A DNA stretch of 8,782 bases from an alpha proteobacterium 3107. Its GTDB lineage: Bacteria > Pseudomonadota > Alphaproteobacteria > Rhodobacterales > Rhodobacteraceae. Of the stretch, positions 1-7,080 are shown in pieces. The stretch covers positions 1 through 8,782 of the forward strand of contig JPPB01000307.1 in the NCBI GenBank assembly GCA_001483205.1, read 5' to 3'. The notes under the pieces are model-generated. The model did not search any database. It was not told the origin of the DNA and was given only the letters and a program-made list of their open reading frames with translations. A program made the position numbers and the translations under genes. Numbering within the stretch: the stretch's first letter is position 1; the number at the start of each line of letters is the position of its first letter.

Positions 1-254
1 CGGCGGCGGGGCTGTCGGTATGGCCCCGGACCGCCGGGGCGTCAGGGGCGCGGGCGCGCGGGCGTGTTGATGCGGATTTCCTGCGCTCGCTGGGGCGGAT
101 CGGCTATCCGGCGGCACCGCCCGAGGCGCTGACAGAGGCGTTCCGGCTGCGGTTCCGGCCCCGGCATGACGGCCCGCCCGACCTGACCGACCTGGCACTT
201 GCCGCCGATCTTGCCGCGCGCTTTCCGGTTGACCGCGCCGGTTCGCGCGGCTAG
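1..254 (+). CDS. N-acetylmuramoyl-L-alanine amidase, C-terminal part (5' end outside window)
   Basis: The open frame enters from the left edge (first full codon at position 3) and stops at TAG 252-254, giving the last 83 residues. The visible tail includes VDADFLRSLGRIGYP followed by EALTEAFRLRFRPRHDG and then DLTDLALAADLAARFP. This resembles the C-terminal part of AmpD/AmiD-type amidases (Amidase_2 fold), where a 'GYP ... AFQxRFRP ... G.xDxxT' segment follows the zinc-binding catalytic core. Enzymes of this family cleave the bond between N-acetylmuramic acid and L-alanine in cell-wall fragments. The zinc ligands lie upstream and cannot be checked. The stop codon is only about 10 bases before rnpB, so the two could share transcription. 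The family is recognised from the tail alone, so confidence is moderate. Confidence 0.62.
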   Translation, partial: AAGLSVWPRTAGASGARARGRVDADFLRSLGRIGYPAAPPEALTEAFRLRFRPRHDGPPDLTDLALAADLAARFPVDRAGSRG

Positions 255-264
255 GGGACGGGGT

Positions 265-690
265 GCGCGGATGGCCGGATGGCCGCGGAAGACCCGTAGG
301 ACATATGGGTTTTTCGAGGAAAGTCCGGACTCCGGGAAGCGACGGCGCCGGGTAACGCCCGGCCGGGGAAACCCGAGGGAAAGCGCCACAGAGAACAGAC
401 CGCCCAATGGCCGGGCCGGGCAACCGGTGCGCCTGTCGGGCAAGGGTGAAACGGTGGGGTAAGAGCCCACCGCGGGGCTGGCGACAGCCCCGGCACGGCA
501 AGCCCCGCCGGGAGCAATGCCGAATAGGGACCGCACGCGCCGGGTGATGTCCGGCGCGGGGCCGCTTCGCCTAAGACGGTCCGGGTTGGCAGCCAGACCC
601 GTCCGGCAACGGGCGGGCCAGACGAATGGTCATCGCCCCCGGTTCACTGATCCGGGGGAACAGAATCCGGCTTACAGGCCATCCGCGCGC
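265..690 (+). ncRNA. rnpB: RNase P RNA, bacterial class A
   Basis: This is the catalytic RNA of ribonuclease P, which removes 5' leaders from precursor tRNAs. All the conserved core blocks are present in order: GAGGAAAGTCCGGACTCC (316-333, 5' P4 region), ACAGAGAACAGACCGCC (388-404), GGTAAGAGCCCACCG (458-472), the block around AGACGAATGGTCATCGCC (620-637), and ACAGAATCCGGCTTACAGGCC-type 3' P4 (660-680). The ends are set by a perfect 12-bp P1 helix: GCGCGGATGGCC (265-276) pairs with GGCCATCCGCGC (677-688). The length of roughly 425 nt is normal for alphaproteobacteria. The exact 5' and 3' ends are estimated from P1. Open frames crossing this region on either strand are not genes. Confidence 0.97.
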
Positions 691-703
691 AATCCGGGGG
701 ATC

Positions 704-774
704 AAGACCTCTGCATATTAAGGTGTATCGGCGGCCAAACCGTCCGTCCGGCGCGGCCACCATACAGGGGTCTT
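704..774. repeat. Imperfect inverted repeat downstream of rnpB
   Basis: AAGACCTCTG (704-713) can pair with CAGGGGTCTT (765-774) over 10 positions if one G-U pair is allowed in the + strand RNA. The intervening 51 bases are GC-rich and could pair further (for example GGTG 722-725 with CACC 758-761). The repeat starts about 15 bases after the RNase P RNA end. It lacks a T-run, so it is not a standard intrinsic terminator. It could be a 3' processing or termination structure for rnpB, or chance. Confidence 0.3.
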
Positions 775-900
775 CCTTCGGCAATATGGCCCGACGACCG
801 GATTTTGAGTCCAAGCCCCGGCCCTGATCCCGCCCGGCGGAACTGCCTGGGGCCGCGCCCCCCTTAGCCAGCCGGGCGCGGGTTTTGCCTCTTTTCCCGG

Positions 901-918
901 AATGTAAGGGCTTACATT
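901..918. promoter_or_regulatory. LacI-family-type operator 1 (upstream of dehydratase)
   Basis: AATGTAAG-GG-CTTACATT is an 18-base sequence whose two 8-base arms are perfect inverted copies. The core TGTAAGGGCTTACA differs at one central base from TGTAAGCGCTTACA, the form typical of LacI/GalR-family operators. It lies 220 bases upstream of the dehydratase start codon and, together with operator 2, is the obvious candidate control site for that gene. No regulator gene is present in the window. Confidence 0.6.
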
Positions 919-921
919 TTC

Positions 922-939
922 GGTGAAAGCGCTTACATT
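922..939. promoter_or_regulatory. LacI-family-type operator 2 (upstream of dehydratase)
   Basis: TGAAAGCGCTTACA (924-937) is centred on the self-complementary AGCGCT; the left arm differs at one base from a perfect TGTAAGCGCTTACA. Its centre lies 21 bases from the centre of operator 1, close to two turns of the helix, so two repressor dimers could sit on the same face. The AGCGCT-centred palindrome is a known hallmark of LacI-family sites, many of which control sugar and sugar-acid genes. Confidence 0.6.
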
Positions 940-1138
940 CATGCAGCAGCGCCCTGAGAGGATCGGGGGCCGAACCTGTGATCAATTTTACGTCGTCACG
1001 CTATATGATTGCCAACGCCGCCCGCCTGATGTTCACTGGGACCGGCCCGGCCTGCCCCCCGACCGCCCGGCCTCAACCACCACCCCACCGGGCAGGCGCA
1101 TGTCATCGACGGTGGCCGGGCCGGACAGGAAACAGGAC

Positions 1139-2938
1139 ATGGCAAGCAAAGCTGACAAGGAACACCTCCGTTCGCGCCGGTGGTTCAACGCCCCCGATGA
1201 CCCGGAAATGACCGCGCTCTACCTTGAGCGCTATCTGAACTACGGACTAACGCGCGACGAGCTTCAGTCGGGCAAGCCGATCATCGGCATTGCCCAGACC
1301 GGCAGCGACCTCAGCCCGTGCAACCGCCACCATATCGAACTCAGCAAGAGGGTGCGGGACGGGGTGGTTGCCGCCGGTGGCACGGTCATCGAGATTCCGG
1401 TGCATCCGATCCAGGAAAGCGGCAGACGCCCCACCGCCATGCTCGACCGCAACCTTGCCTATCTGTCGCTGGTCGAAAGCCTGTATGGGTATCCGATTGA
1501 CGGGGTTGTGCTGAACATCGGCTGTGACAAGACCACCCCTGCCCTGCTGATGGCGGCGGCAACCGTGAACATCCCCGCCATTGCCTTTTCCGTCGGCCCG
1601 ATGCTGAACGGCTGGTTTGACGGCAGGCGCACCGGCTCGGGCACCATCATCTGGAAGGCGCGAGAGCTGCACGCCACGGGCGAGATTGATGACGCCGGAT
1701 TTGCCGATCTGGTTGCCTCTGCCGCCCCGTCGGTGGGGTTCTGCAACACCATGGGCACCGCCACCACCATGAACTCGCTGGCCGAGGCGCTGGGGATGCA
1801 GCTTCCCGGCTCTGCCGCAATCCCTGCGCCGTATCGGGAGCGGGGGCAGATGGCCTATGCGACCGGTCAGAGGATCGTCGGGCTGGTGTGGGATGACCTG
1901 CGGCCAACCGATATAATGACCCGCGAAGCGTTCGGGAACGCCATCGTTGTCAACTCTGCCATCGGCGGTTCGACCAATGCGCCCATTCACCTGAATGCGA
2001 TTGCCCGCCATATCGGTGTGCCGCTGGACAATGACGACTGGCAATCTGTCGGCCACAGGATTCCGCTGCTTGTCAATCTGCAACCCGCCGGGGCGTTTCT
2101 GGGCGAAGACTATCACCGGGCGGGCGGCGTTCCGGCGGTGGTGGGCGAACTCATGCGGGCAGGTCTGTTGCCGCATCCGGGGGCGATGACGGTCAATAAC
2201 CAGACCATCGGTCAGAATTGCCGCGACCGCGCCAGTGCCAATACCGATGTTATCAGGCCCGCCTGCTCTCCGCTGGTCCGGGACGCCGGTTTTATCAACC
2301 TTAAGGGCAACCTGTTCGACAGCGCAATTATGAAGACCAGCGTGATTTCAGAGGAATTCCGCGCCAAATACCTTTCAGACCCGGATGATCCCAATGCTTT
2401 TGAGGGCCGGGCGGTGGTCTTTGACGGGCCGGAAGATTTTCGCGCCCGCATCGACGACCCGGCAGAGAATATCGACGAAACCTGCATTCTGTTCATGCGG
2501 GGGGCGGGGCCGAAAGGATACCCCGGCGGGGCCGAGGTGGTGAACATGCGCGCGCCCGCCTATTTGCTGAAACAGGGGATAACGGAACTGCCCTGTGTCG
2601 GCGACGGGCGACAGTCCGGCACGTCCGGGTCGCCCTCGATCCTCAACGCGACTCCGGAGGCGGCGGATGGCGGCGGCCTTGCCCTGTTGCGGAACGGTGA
2701 TCGGGTTCGGGTTGATCTGGGCACCTGCCGCGCCGATATGCTTGTCGATGAGGCAGAGCTGGCAAGGCGGCGGGCAGCCCTGGCGGAAAAGGGCGGGTAT
2801 CACGGGCCTGCCAGCCAATCCCCGTGGCAGCAGTATTTCCGCGAACTGGTGCAGCCCTTTGATCAGGGTATGACACTGCGGGATGCGCCGGAATACCGCG
2901 ATATTGCCCGCAGGCAACACCCCAGGACCAATCACTGA
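1139..2938 (+). CDS. IlvD/Edd-family dehydratase, probable pentonate (xylonate/arabinonate-type) dehydratase
   Basis: This intact cytoplasmic enzyme of 599 residues should remove water from an aldonic acid to give a 2-keto-3-deoxy sugar acid, an early step of oxidative pentose catabolism. As remembered, its sequence closely follows Caulobacter xylonate dehydratase XylD (about 590 residues) throughout: [13 protein letters not shown] N-terminus, [29 protein letters not shown], and an HNH-like basic tail. The three Fe-S cysteines expected in the family are present: C61 (SDLSPCN), C129 (GCDKTTPA) and C202 (FCNTMGTA). The [17 protein letters not shown] motif near the C-terminus carries the presumed catalytic serine. 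The ATG at 1139 was chosen because AGGA (1127-1130) lies 8 bases upstream and the family N-terminus aligns there. An in-frame ATG at 1100 and an open frame further upstream are less likely. The substrate (D-xylonate, L-arabinonate or another aldonate) cannot be decided from sequence. Tandem LacI-type operators lie upstream and broken sugar genes follow. Confidence 0.92.
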   Translation: MASKADKEHLRSRRWFNAPDDPEMTALYLERYLNYGLTRDELQSGKPIIGIAQTGSDLSPCNRHHIELSKRVRDGVVAAGGTVIEIPVHPIQESGRRPTAMLDRNLAYLSLVESLYGYPIDGVVLNIGCDKTTPALLMAAATVNIPAIAFSVGPMLNGWFDGRRTGSGTIIWKARELHATGEIDDAGFADLVASAAPSVGFCNTMGTATTMNSLAEALGMQLPGSAAIPAPYRERGQMAYATGQRIVGLVWDDLRPTDIMTREAFGNAIVVNSAIGGSTNAPIHLNAIARHIGVPLDNDDWQSVGHRIPLLVNLQPAGAFLGEDYHRAGGVPAVVGELMRAGLLPHPGAMTVNNQTIGQNCRDRASANTDVIRPACSPLVRDAGFINLKGNLFDSAIMKTSVISEEFRAKYLSDPDDPNAFEGRAVVFDGPEDFRARIDDPAENIDETCILFMRGAGPKGYPGGAEVVNMRAPAYLLKQGITELPCVGDGRQSGTSGSPSILNATPEAADGGGLALLRNGDRVRVDLGTCRADMLVDEAELARRRAALAEKGGYHGPASQSPWQQYFRELVQPFDQGMTLRDAPEYRDIARRQHPRTNH

Positions 2939-2948
2939 GACCTCTCGC

Positions 2949-3139
2949 ATGATGGCGCAATGGCAACGGCTTCTGGTGGATCAGACGGGGGTGAGGAACC
3001 TTTTCGACATCCGCATTTCGATGAGTGTATCGGCGGCGGGGCATGACACGGGCTGCGTATCGACAACCGGGCCTGCACCCGCGTGATCGAACAGATCATC
3101 GGGGCGGAGCTTCATCGCAAACAGGCGGTGCAACTGTGA
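2949..3139 (+). pseudogene. Remnant of an unidentified gene, only its 3' end readable
   Basis: Between the dehydratase and the isomerase remnant the coding signal is broken. One frame from ATG 2949 reads WQRLLVDQTGVRNLFDIRISM up to about 3050. A second frame (from about 3047) reads LRIDNRACTRVIEQIIGAEL and ends at TGA 3137-3139. Joining them needs a frameshift near 3045-3055, where both frames have gone out of register; the second frame itself has a TGA at 3044-3046. The stop at 3137-3139 overlaps the GTG start of the next gene (GTGA), as in a translationally coupled operon. I do not recognise the family. The position suggests a former sugar-acid catabolism gene, but that is inference from context only. 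Confidence 0.4.
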
Positions 3140-3383
3140 GGCTCGGGGTCATCTGCGACGGGATCAGCCGTGATTTGAGGCGCGCGGTTGACGTGATGGA
3201 TGAATTCGGCCTGGAATATGCCGAATTGCAATTCGTCGGTGACAAGGAGGTCGGCAACCACTCGGCCCGCGAGATCGACACGCTGTTGAGGGATCACGGC
3301 AAGACGGGTTGAGTGCCCTGCGGGTCATCGAGGCGATCAAACGCGCCGCGCAAAGCCGTAAGCACGAGGGTGTCAGGCTATAG
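3136..3383 (+). pseudogene. Sugar phosphate isomerase/epimerase (TIM-barrel), internally deleted remnant
   Basis: GTG 3136 opens a frame reading VRLGVICDGISRDLRRAVDV, then MDEFGLEYAELQFV, DKEVGNHS and LLRDHGKTG, ending at TGA 3310-3312 after 58 residues. This matches the first two beta/alpha units of AP-endonuclease-family-2 (xylose-isomerase-like) sugar phosphate isomerases/epimerases, which normally have about 270-300 residues. Directly after it, in another frame (3312-3383), SALRVIEAIKRAAQSRKHEG runs to TAG 3381-3383 and looks like a possible C-terminal helix of the same kind of protein. The simplest reading is a deletion of most of the gene, joining the two ends out of frame. The metal-binding and catalytic residues of the barrel are absent, so no activity is expected. 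Confidence 0.62.
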
Positions 3384-3434
3384 CCACGCTACACCCCTAC
3401 CGACCGGACATCATGCAGAGGGGCCTTACGCCGC

Positions 3435-4400
3435 TCACGCCTCTTTGCTGTAGGGGATGCCGCCCGCCGCAGGCGGGATCGCCTTGCCGACAAACCCGGC
3501 CAGAATGATCACCGTCAGGATATAGGGCAGCGCATCCATCAGTTGCACCGGAATGGTAATACCGCCCAGGCTCAGGTTCTGATAGCGCACCGCGACCGCC
3601 TCCAGAAACCCGAACAGCAGGCAGGCCCCGAGCGCCTGCCACGGCCGCCACTTGGCAAAGATAAGCGCCGCCAGCGCGATGAACCCCCGCCCCGCCGTCA
3701 TGTCCTTGACGAACCCCGCCTGCAAGGCCGTCGCCATGTGGCTGCCCGCAATCCCGCACAAGACGCCGCAAATCGCCACCGCCATATAGCGCAGGCGGAT
3801 CACAGACACCCCGGCGGTATCGACCGCCCCCGGATTTTCACCGACCGCGCGCAGCCGCAGGCCGAGCCGTGTCCGGTAGAGCACCCACCAGGTCAGCGGC
3901 ACGGCGAGAACGGCGATATAGACCAACAGCGTATGCCCGGACACAAACCCCGAATAGACCGGCCCCACAACCGGCGTATCGGCCAGCGCCCTGGCAAACG
4001 GCAGATCAACCGGGGTGAACCGCGCCCCTGCCTGAAGCGACGGCGTGCGCCCGCCCTGACCAAACCAGCTTTGGGCGACAAGAACCGTCATCCCGGCGGC
4101 CAGGAAATTGAGCGCCACCCCGGAAATCAACTGGTTGCCCCGGAAGGTGATCGAGGCAACCCCGTGCAGCCCGCTCAGTGCCAGCGCCGAGACAACCCCC
4201 GCCAGCAGCCCCAGCCAGGCAGAGCCGCTTGCCACCGCCACCGCCGCCGAAAAGAACGCCGCCGTCAGCATCTTGCCCTCAAGACCGATGTCAAAAATCC
4301 CGGCGCGTTCGGAATACAACCCGGCAAGACAGGCCAGCAAGAGCGGCGTTGCCAGCCGGACGGAAGAATTGAGAATCTCGATAATCGTCGAGGCGTCCAT
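3435..4400 (-). CDS. BMP-type (nucleoside) ABC transporter permease, second permease of the operon
   Basis: This integral inner-membrane permease of 321 residues belongs to the BPD_transp_2 family as found in Nup/Yuf-type nucleoside importers. Hydrophobic segments cover most of the protein. Family-typical sequence includes ERAGIFDIGLEGKML (31-45), FRGNQLISGVALNFLA (87-102) and the coupling-loop region RTRLGLRLRAVGENPGAVDT (177-196), which should contact the ATPase. It corresponds to NupQ of Bacillus subtilis in family and gene order. The ATG at 4398-4400 overlaps the TGA of the upstream permease by one base (TGATG), with GGGG 8 bases before it. A GTG one codon earlier (4401-4403) is an alternative start. 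It is the last gene of the operon and faces the dehydratase locus tail to tail. No convincing T-rich terminator is visible between 3384 and 3434. Confidence 0.93.
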   Translation of the reverse strand: MDASTIIEILNSSVRLATPLLLACLAGLYSERAGIFDIGLEGKMLTAAFFSAAVAVASGSAWLGLLAGVVSALALSGLHGVASITFRGNQLISGVALNFLAAGMTVLVAQSWFGQGGRTPSLQAGARFTPVDLPFARALADTPVVGPVYSGFVSGHTLLVYIAVLAVPLTWWVLYRTRLGLRLRAVGENPGAVDTAGVSVIRLRYMAVAICGVLCGIAGSHMATALQAGFVKDMTAGRGFIALAALIFAKWRPWQALGACLLFGFLEAVAVRYQNLSLGGITIPVQLMDALPYILTVIILAGFVGKAIPPAAGGIPYSKEA

Positions 4401-5518
4401 CACCCTTTCCCCTGTCGTTCCGGTGCTTCGCGAAGGGTATGCGCCACGTCACGGACAAACCCGATGCCCCCGCGCACCATGTTGTCGAGCGCGCCGGTGA
4501 ACAGGATCACCAGCGCCTGAATGACGACAATCAGCTCTCGCGGAATGCTGGTCCAGAGCGCAAGCTCTGCCCCGCCCTGAAACAGAAAACCGAACAAAAG
4601 CGCGGCAAGGATCACCCCCACCGGGTGTGACCGCCCCATCAGCGCCACCGCAATGCCGATGAACCCGGCCCCCTCGGTGGCGTTCAGAACCAGCCGCTCG
4701 GCCTCTCCCATCACGTTGTTGATCGCCATACAACCGGACAGGCCACCGGAAATCAGCATCGCGACCATGATCATCCGGTAGGGTGAAATGCCCGCATAAG
4801 ACGCGGCGGTTTCGGAATTGCCGTAAGCCCTGAGCGCAAATCCCAGCCGTGTGCGCCACATCAGCAGCCAGACGCCGAAACAGGCGGCGAGCGCGACGAT
4901 CAGGCTGACATTGACCGGGGCGGATTTGGCGAACCCGATGCCAAAGACCGCAAACAAATCCGCCAGCGTCGGCAGATGTGTGCCCCCAGGGAATTGCGCC
5001 GTCGCCGGGTCCATGCTGTCCGGCGGGCGCAGCGCATTGACCAGCAGATAGTTCAGCAGCGCGGCGGCGATGAAATTGAACATGATTGTGGTGATCACCA
5101 CATGGCTGCCGCGCCGGGCCTGAAGCCAGGCCGGAAGCGCCGCCCAGGCCGCGCCGAAAATAAACGCCGCCAGCATCGCCACCGGCAGCGCCAGGATCCA
5201 GTGCGGCAGGGGCAGATACAGACAGGCCAGCGCCAGCCCCAGGCCGCCGACCATCGCCTGCCCCTCACCGCCGATATTGAACAGCCGGGCCTGAAAGGCG
5301 ACCGAGACCGCAAGGCCGGTAAAGATGAAATTGGTGGTGTAATAGAGCGTATAGCCCCAGCCATAAGAGGAACCGAGCGCCCCGGAAACCATCGTTTGCA
5401 GGGCCAGCACCGGGTCTTCGCCGATGGCCAGGATGACCAGCGCCGAGATCACCGCCGCCAGCAGCAGCGAGACCACCGGCACCACGATCACATCCACCCA
5501 TTGCGGCAATTCCCTCAT
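4400..5518 (-). CDS. BMP-type (nucleoside) ABC transporter permease, first permease of the operon
   Basis: This 372-residue inner-membrane permease is the partner of the second permease in forming the channel (NupP-like). The N-terminus has a long hydrophobic segment (10-32), followed by the family block ARLFNIGGEGQAMVGGLGLA (77-96), then ARRGSHVVITTIMFNFIAAA (134-153). The presumed coupling loop RTRLGFALRAYGNSETAASY lies at about 222-241, and GEAERLVLNATEGAGFIGIAVALMG follows at about 271. It is longer than the second permease, as is usual for this pair. The ATG at 5516-5518 overlaps the stop of the ATPase gene by 4 bases (ATGA), and an AGGGAGA ribosome binding site (5525-5531) lies inside the ATPase coding end. 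Tight overlaps suggest translational coupling and equal expression of the complex. Confidence 0.93.
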   Translation of the reverse strand: MRELPQWVDVIVVPVVSLLLAAVISALVILAIGEDPVLALQTMVSGALGSSYGWGYTLYYTTNFIFTGLAVSVAFQARLFNIGGEGQAMVGGLGLALACLYLPLPHWILALPVAMLAAFIFGAAWAALPAWLQARRGSHVVITTIMFNFIAAALLNYLLVNALRPPDSMDPATAQFPGGTHLPTLADLFAVFGIGFAKSAPVNVSLIVALAACFGVWLLMWRTRLGFALRAYGNSETAASYAGISPYRMIMVAMLISGGLSGCMAINNVMGEAERLVLNATEGAGFIGIAVALMGRSHPVGVILAALLFGFLFQGGAELALWTSIPRELIVVIQALVILFTGALDNMVRGGIGFVRDVAHTLREAPERQGKG

Positions 5519-7077
5519 GCCGGGTCTCCCTGCGCCACACCCGCCATCAGCAGGCCGAGCTCTTTCTCATCGGTGGCAGCGGCCTGCCGTTCGCCCATGA
5601 TCCGGCCGTCAAACATCACCACCACCCGGTCCGAAAGCGAAAGCACCTCTTCCAGCTCCACCGACACCAGCAGGATGGCCTTGCCCGCGTCGCGCAGGGC
5701 GATGATGCGCCGGTGGATGAACTCGATTGCGCCTATATCGACGCCGCGCGTCGGCTGGCCCACCAACAGGATGTCCGGGTCGCTCTCGATTTCCCGCGCG
5801 ATCACCAGCTTTTGCTGATTGCCGCCCGAAAAGCTCCCGGCGGGCAGCCACGGGTCGGCGGGGCGCACGTCAAACCGCCTGATCCGGCCTTCGGTCTTCT
5901 GTCGCAACGCGGCGTTGTCGATGAAAATACCGCGCCGGTATTCGGGCCTGTCGTGATAGCCGAGGCCCATGTTTTCCCAGGCGTGGAAGGCCATGATCAG
6001 CCCCTCCCGGTGGCGGTCTTCGGGCACATGGGCGATCCCGGCCCGCCGCCGTGCGCCCCCGTCCGCGCCGGGGCCGGACAGAGGCACCCGCTTGCCGCCG
6101 ATACAGATCGTGCCGGTTGCCTCTGCATAGCCGCCAAGCGCGCGCAAAAGCTCGGTCTGGCCATTGCCCGCCACGCCCGCAATACCGACGATCTCGCCCG
6201 CACGAACGTTCAGGCTTATTCCCTTCACCCGCTCAACCCCGCTGTCGTCGGTGACCCGCAGGTTTTCGATCTCAAGCAGCGGTTTGCCGGGGCGGGCGGG
6301 GTTTTTCTCAAGCCGCATCAAAACCTTGCGCCCGACCATATATTCCGCCAGCTCCTCCGGCCCGGTCTCTGCCGTTTTCAGGGTGGCCGTCATTTCGCCC
6401 CGCCGCATAACGCTGACGGTATCGGTGATGTCCATGATCTCGCGCAGCTTGTGGGTGATCAGGATCACCGTTTTGCCCTCTTCGCGCAGCCGCGCCAGAA
6501 TGCGGAAAAGCTGGTCCGCCTCGCCGGGGGTCAGAACGCCCGTCGGTTCATCCAGAATCAGGATGTCGGCGTTGCGGTAAAGCGCCTTGAGGATTTCGAC
6601 CCGCTGCTGATGGCCGACGCTCAGGTCGCCGACCACGGCGTCGGGATCGACCTGCAACTCATATTCCTCTTCCAGACGCAACAATTCCCGGCGCGCCCGG
6701 CGCAGCGACGGACGCAAAAGCGCGCCTTCTTCCGCGCCGAGAATGACATTTTCCAGCACGGTGAACGGCTCCACCAGCTTGAAATGCTGAAACACCATGC
6801 CGATGCCCGCGGTGATTGCCGCCTGGCTGTCGGGGATGGCCGTTCGCCTGCCGTGGATCAGGATTTCACCGGCATCAGCCCGGTAAAAGCCGAACAGAAT
6901 CGACATCAGCGTGGATTTTCCCGCGCCGTTTTCGCCGATAATGCCGTGGATGGTTCCGGGCCGGACAGAGATCGAAATGTCCCTGTTGGCCTGCACCGGG
7001 CCGAAAGACTTGGAAATGCCGCGCAACTCGATCGCGGGGGCGGTTTGCCCCCGCGTCGCCGCCCCCGGCGCGCCCAT
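5515..7077 (-). CDS. ABC transporter ATP-binding protein with two nucleotide-binding domains (BMP/nucleoside type)
   Basis: This 520-residue cytoplasmic ATPase drives the importer and has two fused ABC domains, as in NupO/RbsA-type proteins. Domain 1 is canonical: Walker A GENGAGKST (48-56), Q-loop VFQH (95-98), signature LSVGHQQ (152-158), Walker B ILILDEPT (172-179) and switch histidine H209. Domain 2 is degenerate at its own catalytic positions: the Walker A position reads GVAGNGQTEL (301-310) without the lysine, Walker B reads ILLVGQPTRGVD (436-447) with Gly and Gln in place of Asp-Glu, and the switch His is Val/Glu-like (VSVELEE). Its signature FSGGNQQK (416-423) is intact. Such asymmetry is a known trait of the family, leaving one competent ATP site. 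The gene starts 3 bases after the binding-protein stop, with GGTGGAG before it. Confidence 0.95.
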   Translation of the reverse strand: MGAPGAATRGQTAPAIELRGISKSFGPVQANRDISISVRPGTIHGIIGENGAGKSTLMSILFGFYRADAGEILIHGRRTAIPDSQAAITAGIGMVFQHFKLVEPFTVLENVILGAEEGALLRPSLRRARRELLRLEEEYELQVDPDAVVGDLSVGHQQRVEILKALYRNADILILDEPTGVLTPGEADQLFRILARLREEGKTVILITHKLREIMDITDTVSVMRRGEMTATLKTAETGPEELAEYMVGRKVLMRLEKNPARPGKPLLEIENLRVTDDSGVERVKGISLNVRAGEIVGIAGVAGNGQTELLRALGGYAEATGTICIGGKRVPLSGPGADGGARRRAGIAHVPEDRHREGLIMAFHAWENMGLGYHDRPEYRRGIFIDNAALRQKTEGRIRRFDVRPADPWLPAGSFSGGNQQKLVIAREIESDPDILLVGQPTRGVDIGAIEFIHRRIIALRDAGKAILLVSVELEEVLSLSDRVVVMFDGRIMGERQAAATDEKELGLLMAGVAQGDPA

Positions 7078-7080
7078 GGC

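Larger units (their letters stand above)
691..1138. other. Intergenic stretch between rnpB and the dehydratase gene, no intact gene seen
   Basis: About 450 bases carry no frame with a recognisable protein on either strand. Visible structure includes an imperfect inverted repeat at 704-774, a short GC hairpin (GGGGC at 849-853 with GCCCC at 857-861), the two operator-like palindromes at 901-939, and an 8-bp inverted repeat (GCCTGCCC 1050-1057 with GGGCAGGC 1090-1097) just upstream of the dehydratase start. A GTG at 978 opens a short frame beginning [18 protein letters not shown] that soon turns into low-complexity proline/arginine sequence. It may be the relic of a gene start, but I do not recognise it. 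No clear -35/-10 pair could be assigned. Confidence 0.5.

Noticed and set aside
301..480. Degenerate second nucleotide-binding domain in the ATPase (residues 301-480) read as inactivating damage
   Set aside because: Loss of the Walker A lysine and Walker B acidic residues in the second domain, with an intact second signature motif, is a normal feature of this NupO/RbsA-like family. The coordinates here are protein residues of the 5515-7077 gene.
42..985. Several open frames on both strands across rnpB and the following spacer
   Set aside because: They cross the conserved RNase P RNA core or structureless GC-rich DNA, have no recognisable protein motifs, and lack plausible ribosome binding sites.
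1247..2176. A 309-codon - strand open frame within the dehydratase gene
   Set aside because: It is fully antisense to the Fe-S cysteine-containing half of the dehydratase, and its translation has no family signature.
3543..4520. A 325-codon + strand open frame opposite the second permease
   Set aside because: The frame is antisense to a clear membrane permease. The translation is almost entirely charged and proline-rich residues, as expected from the complement of hydrophobic codons.
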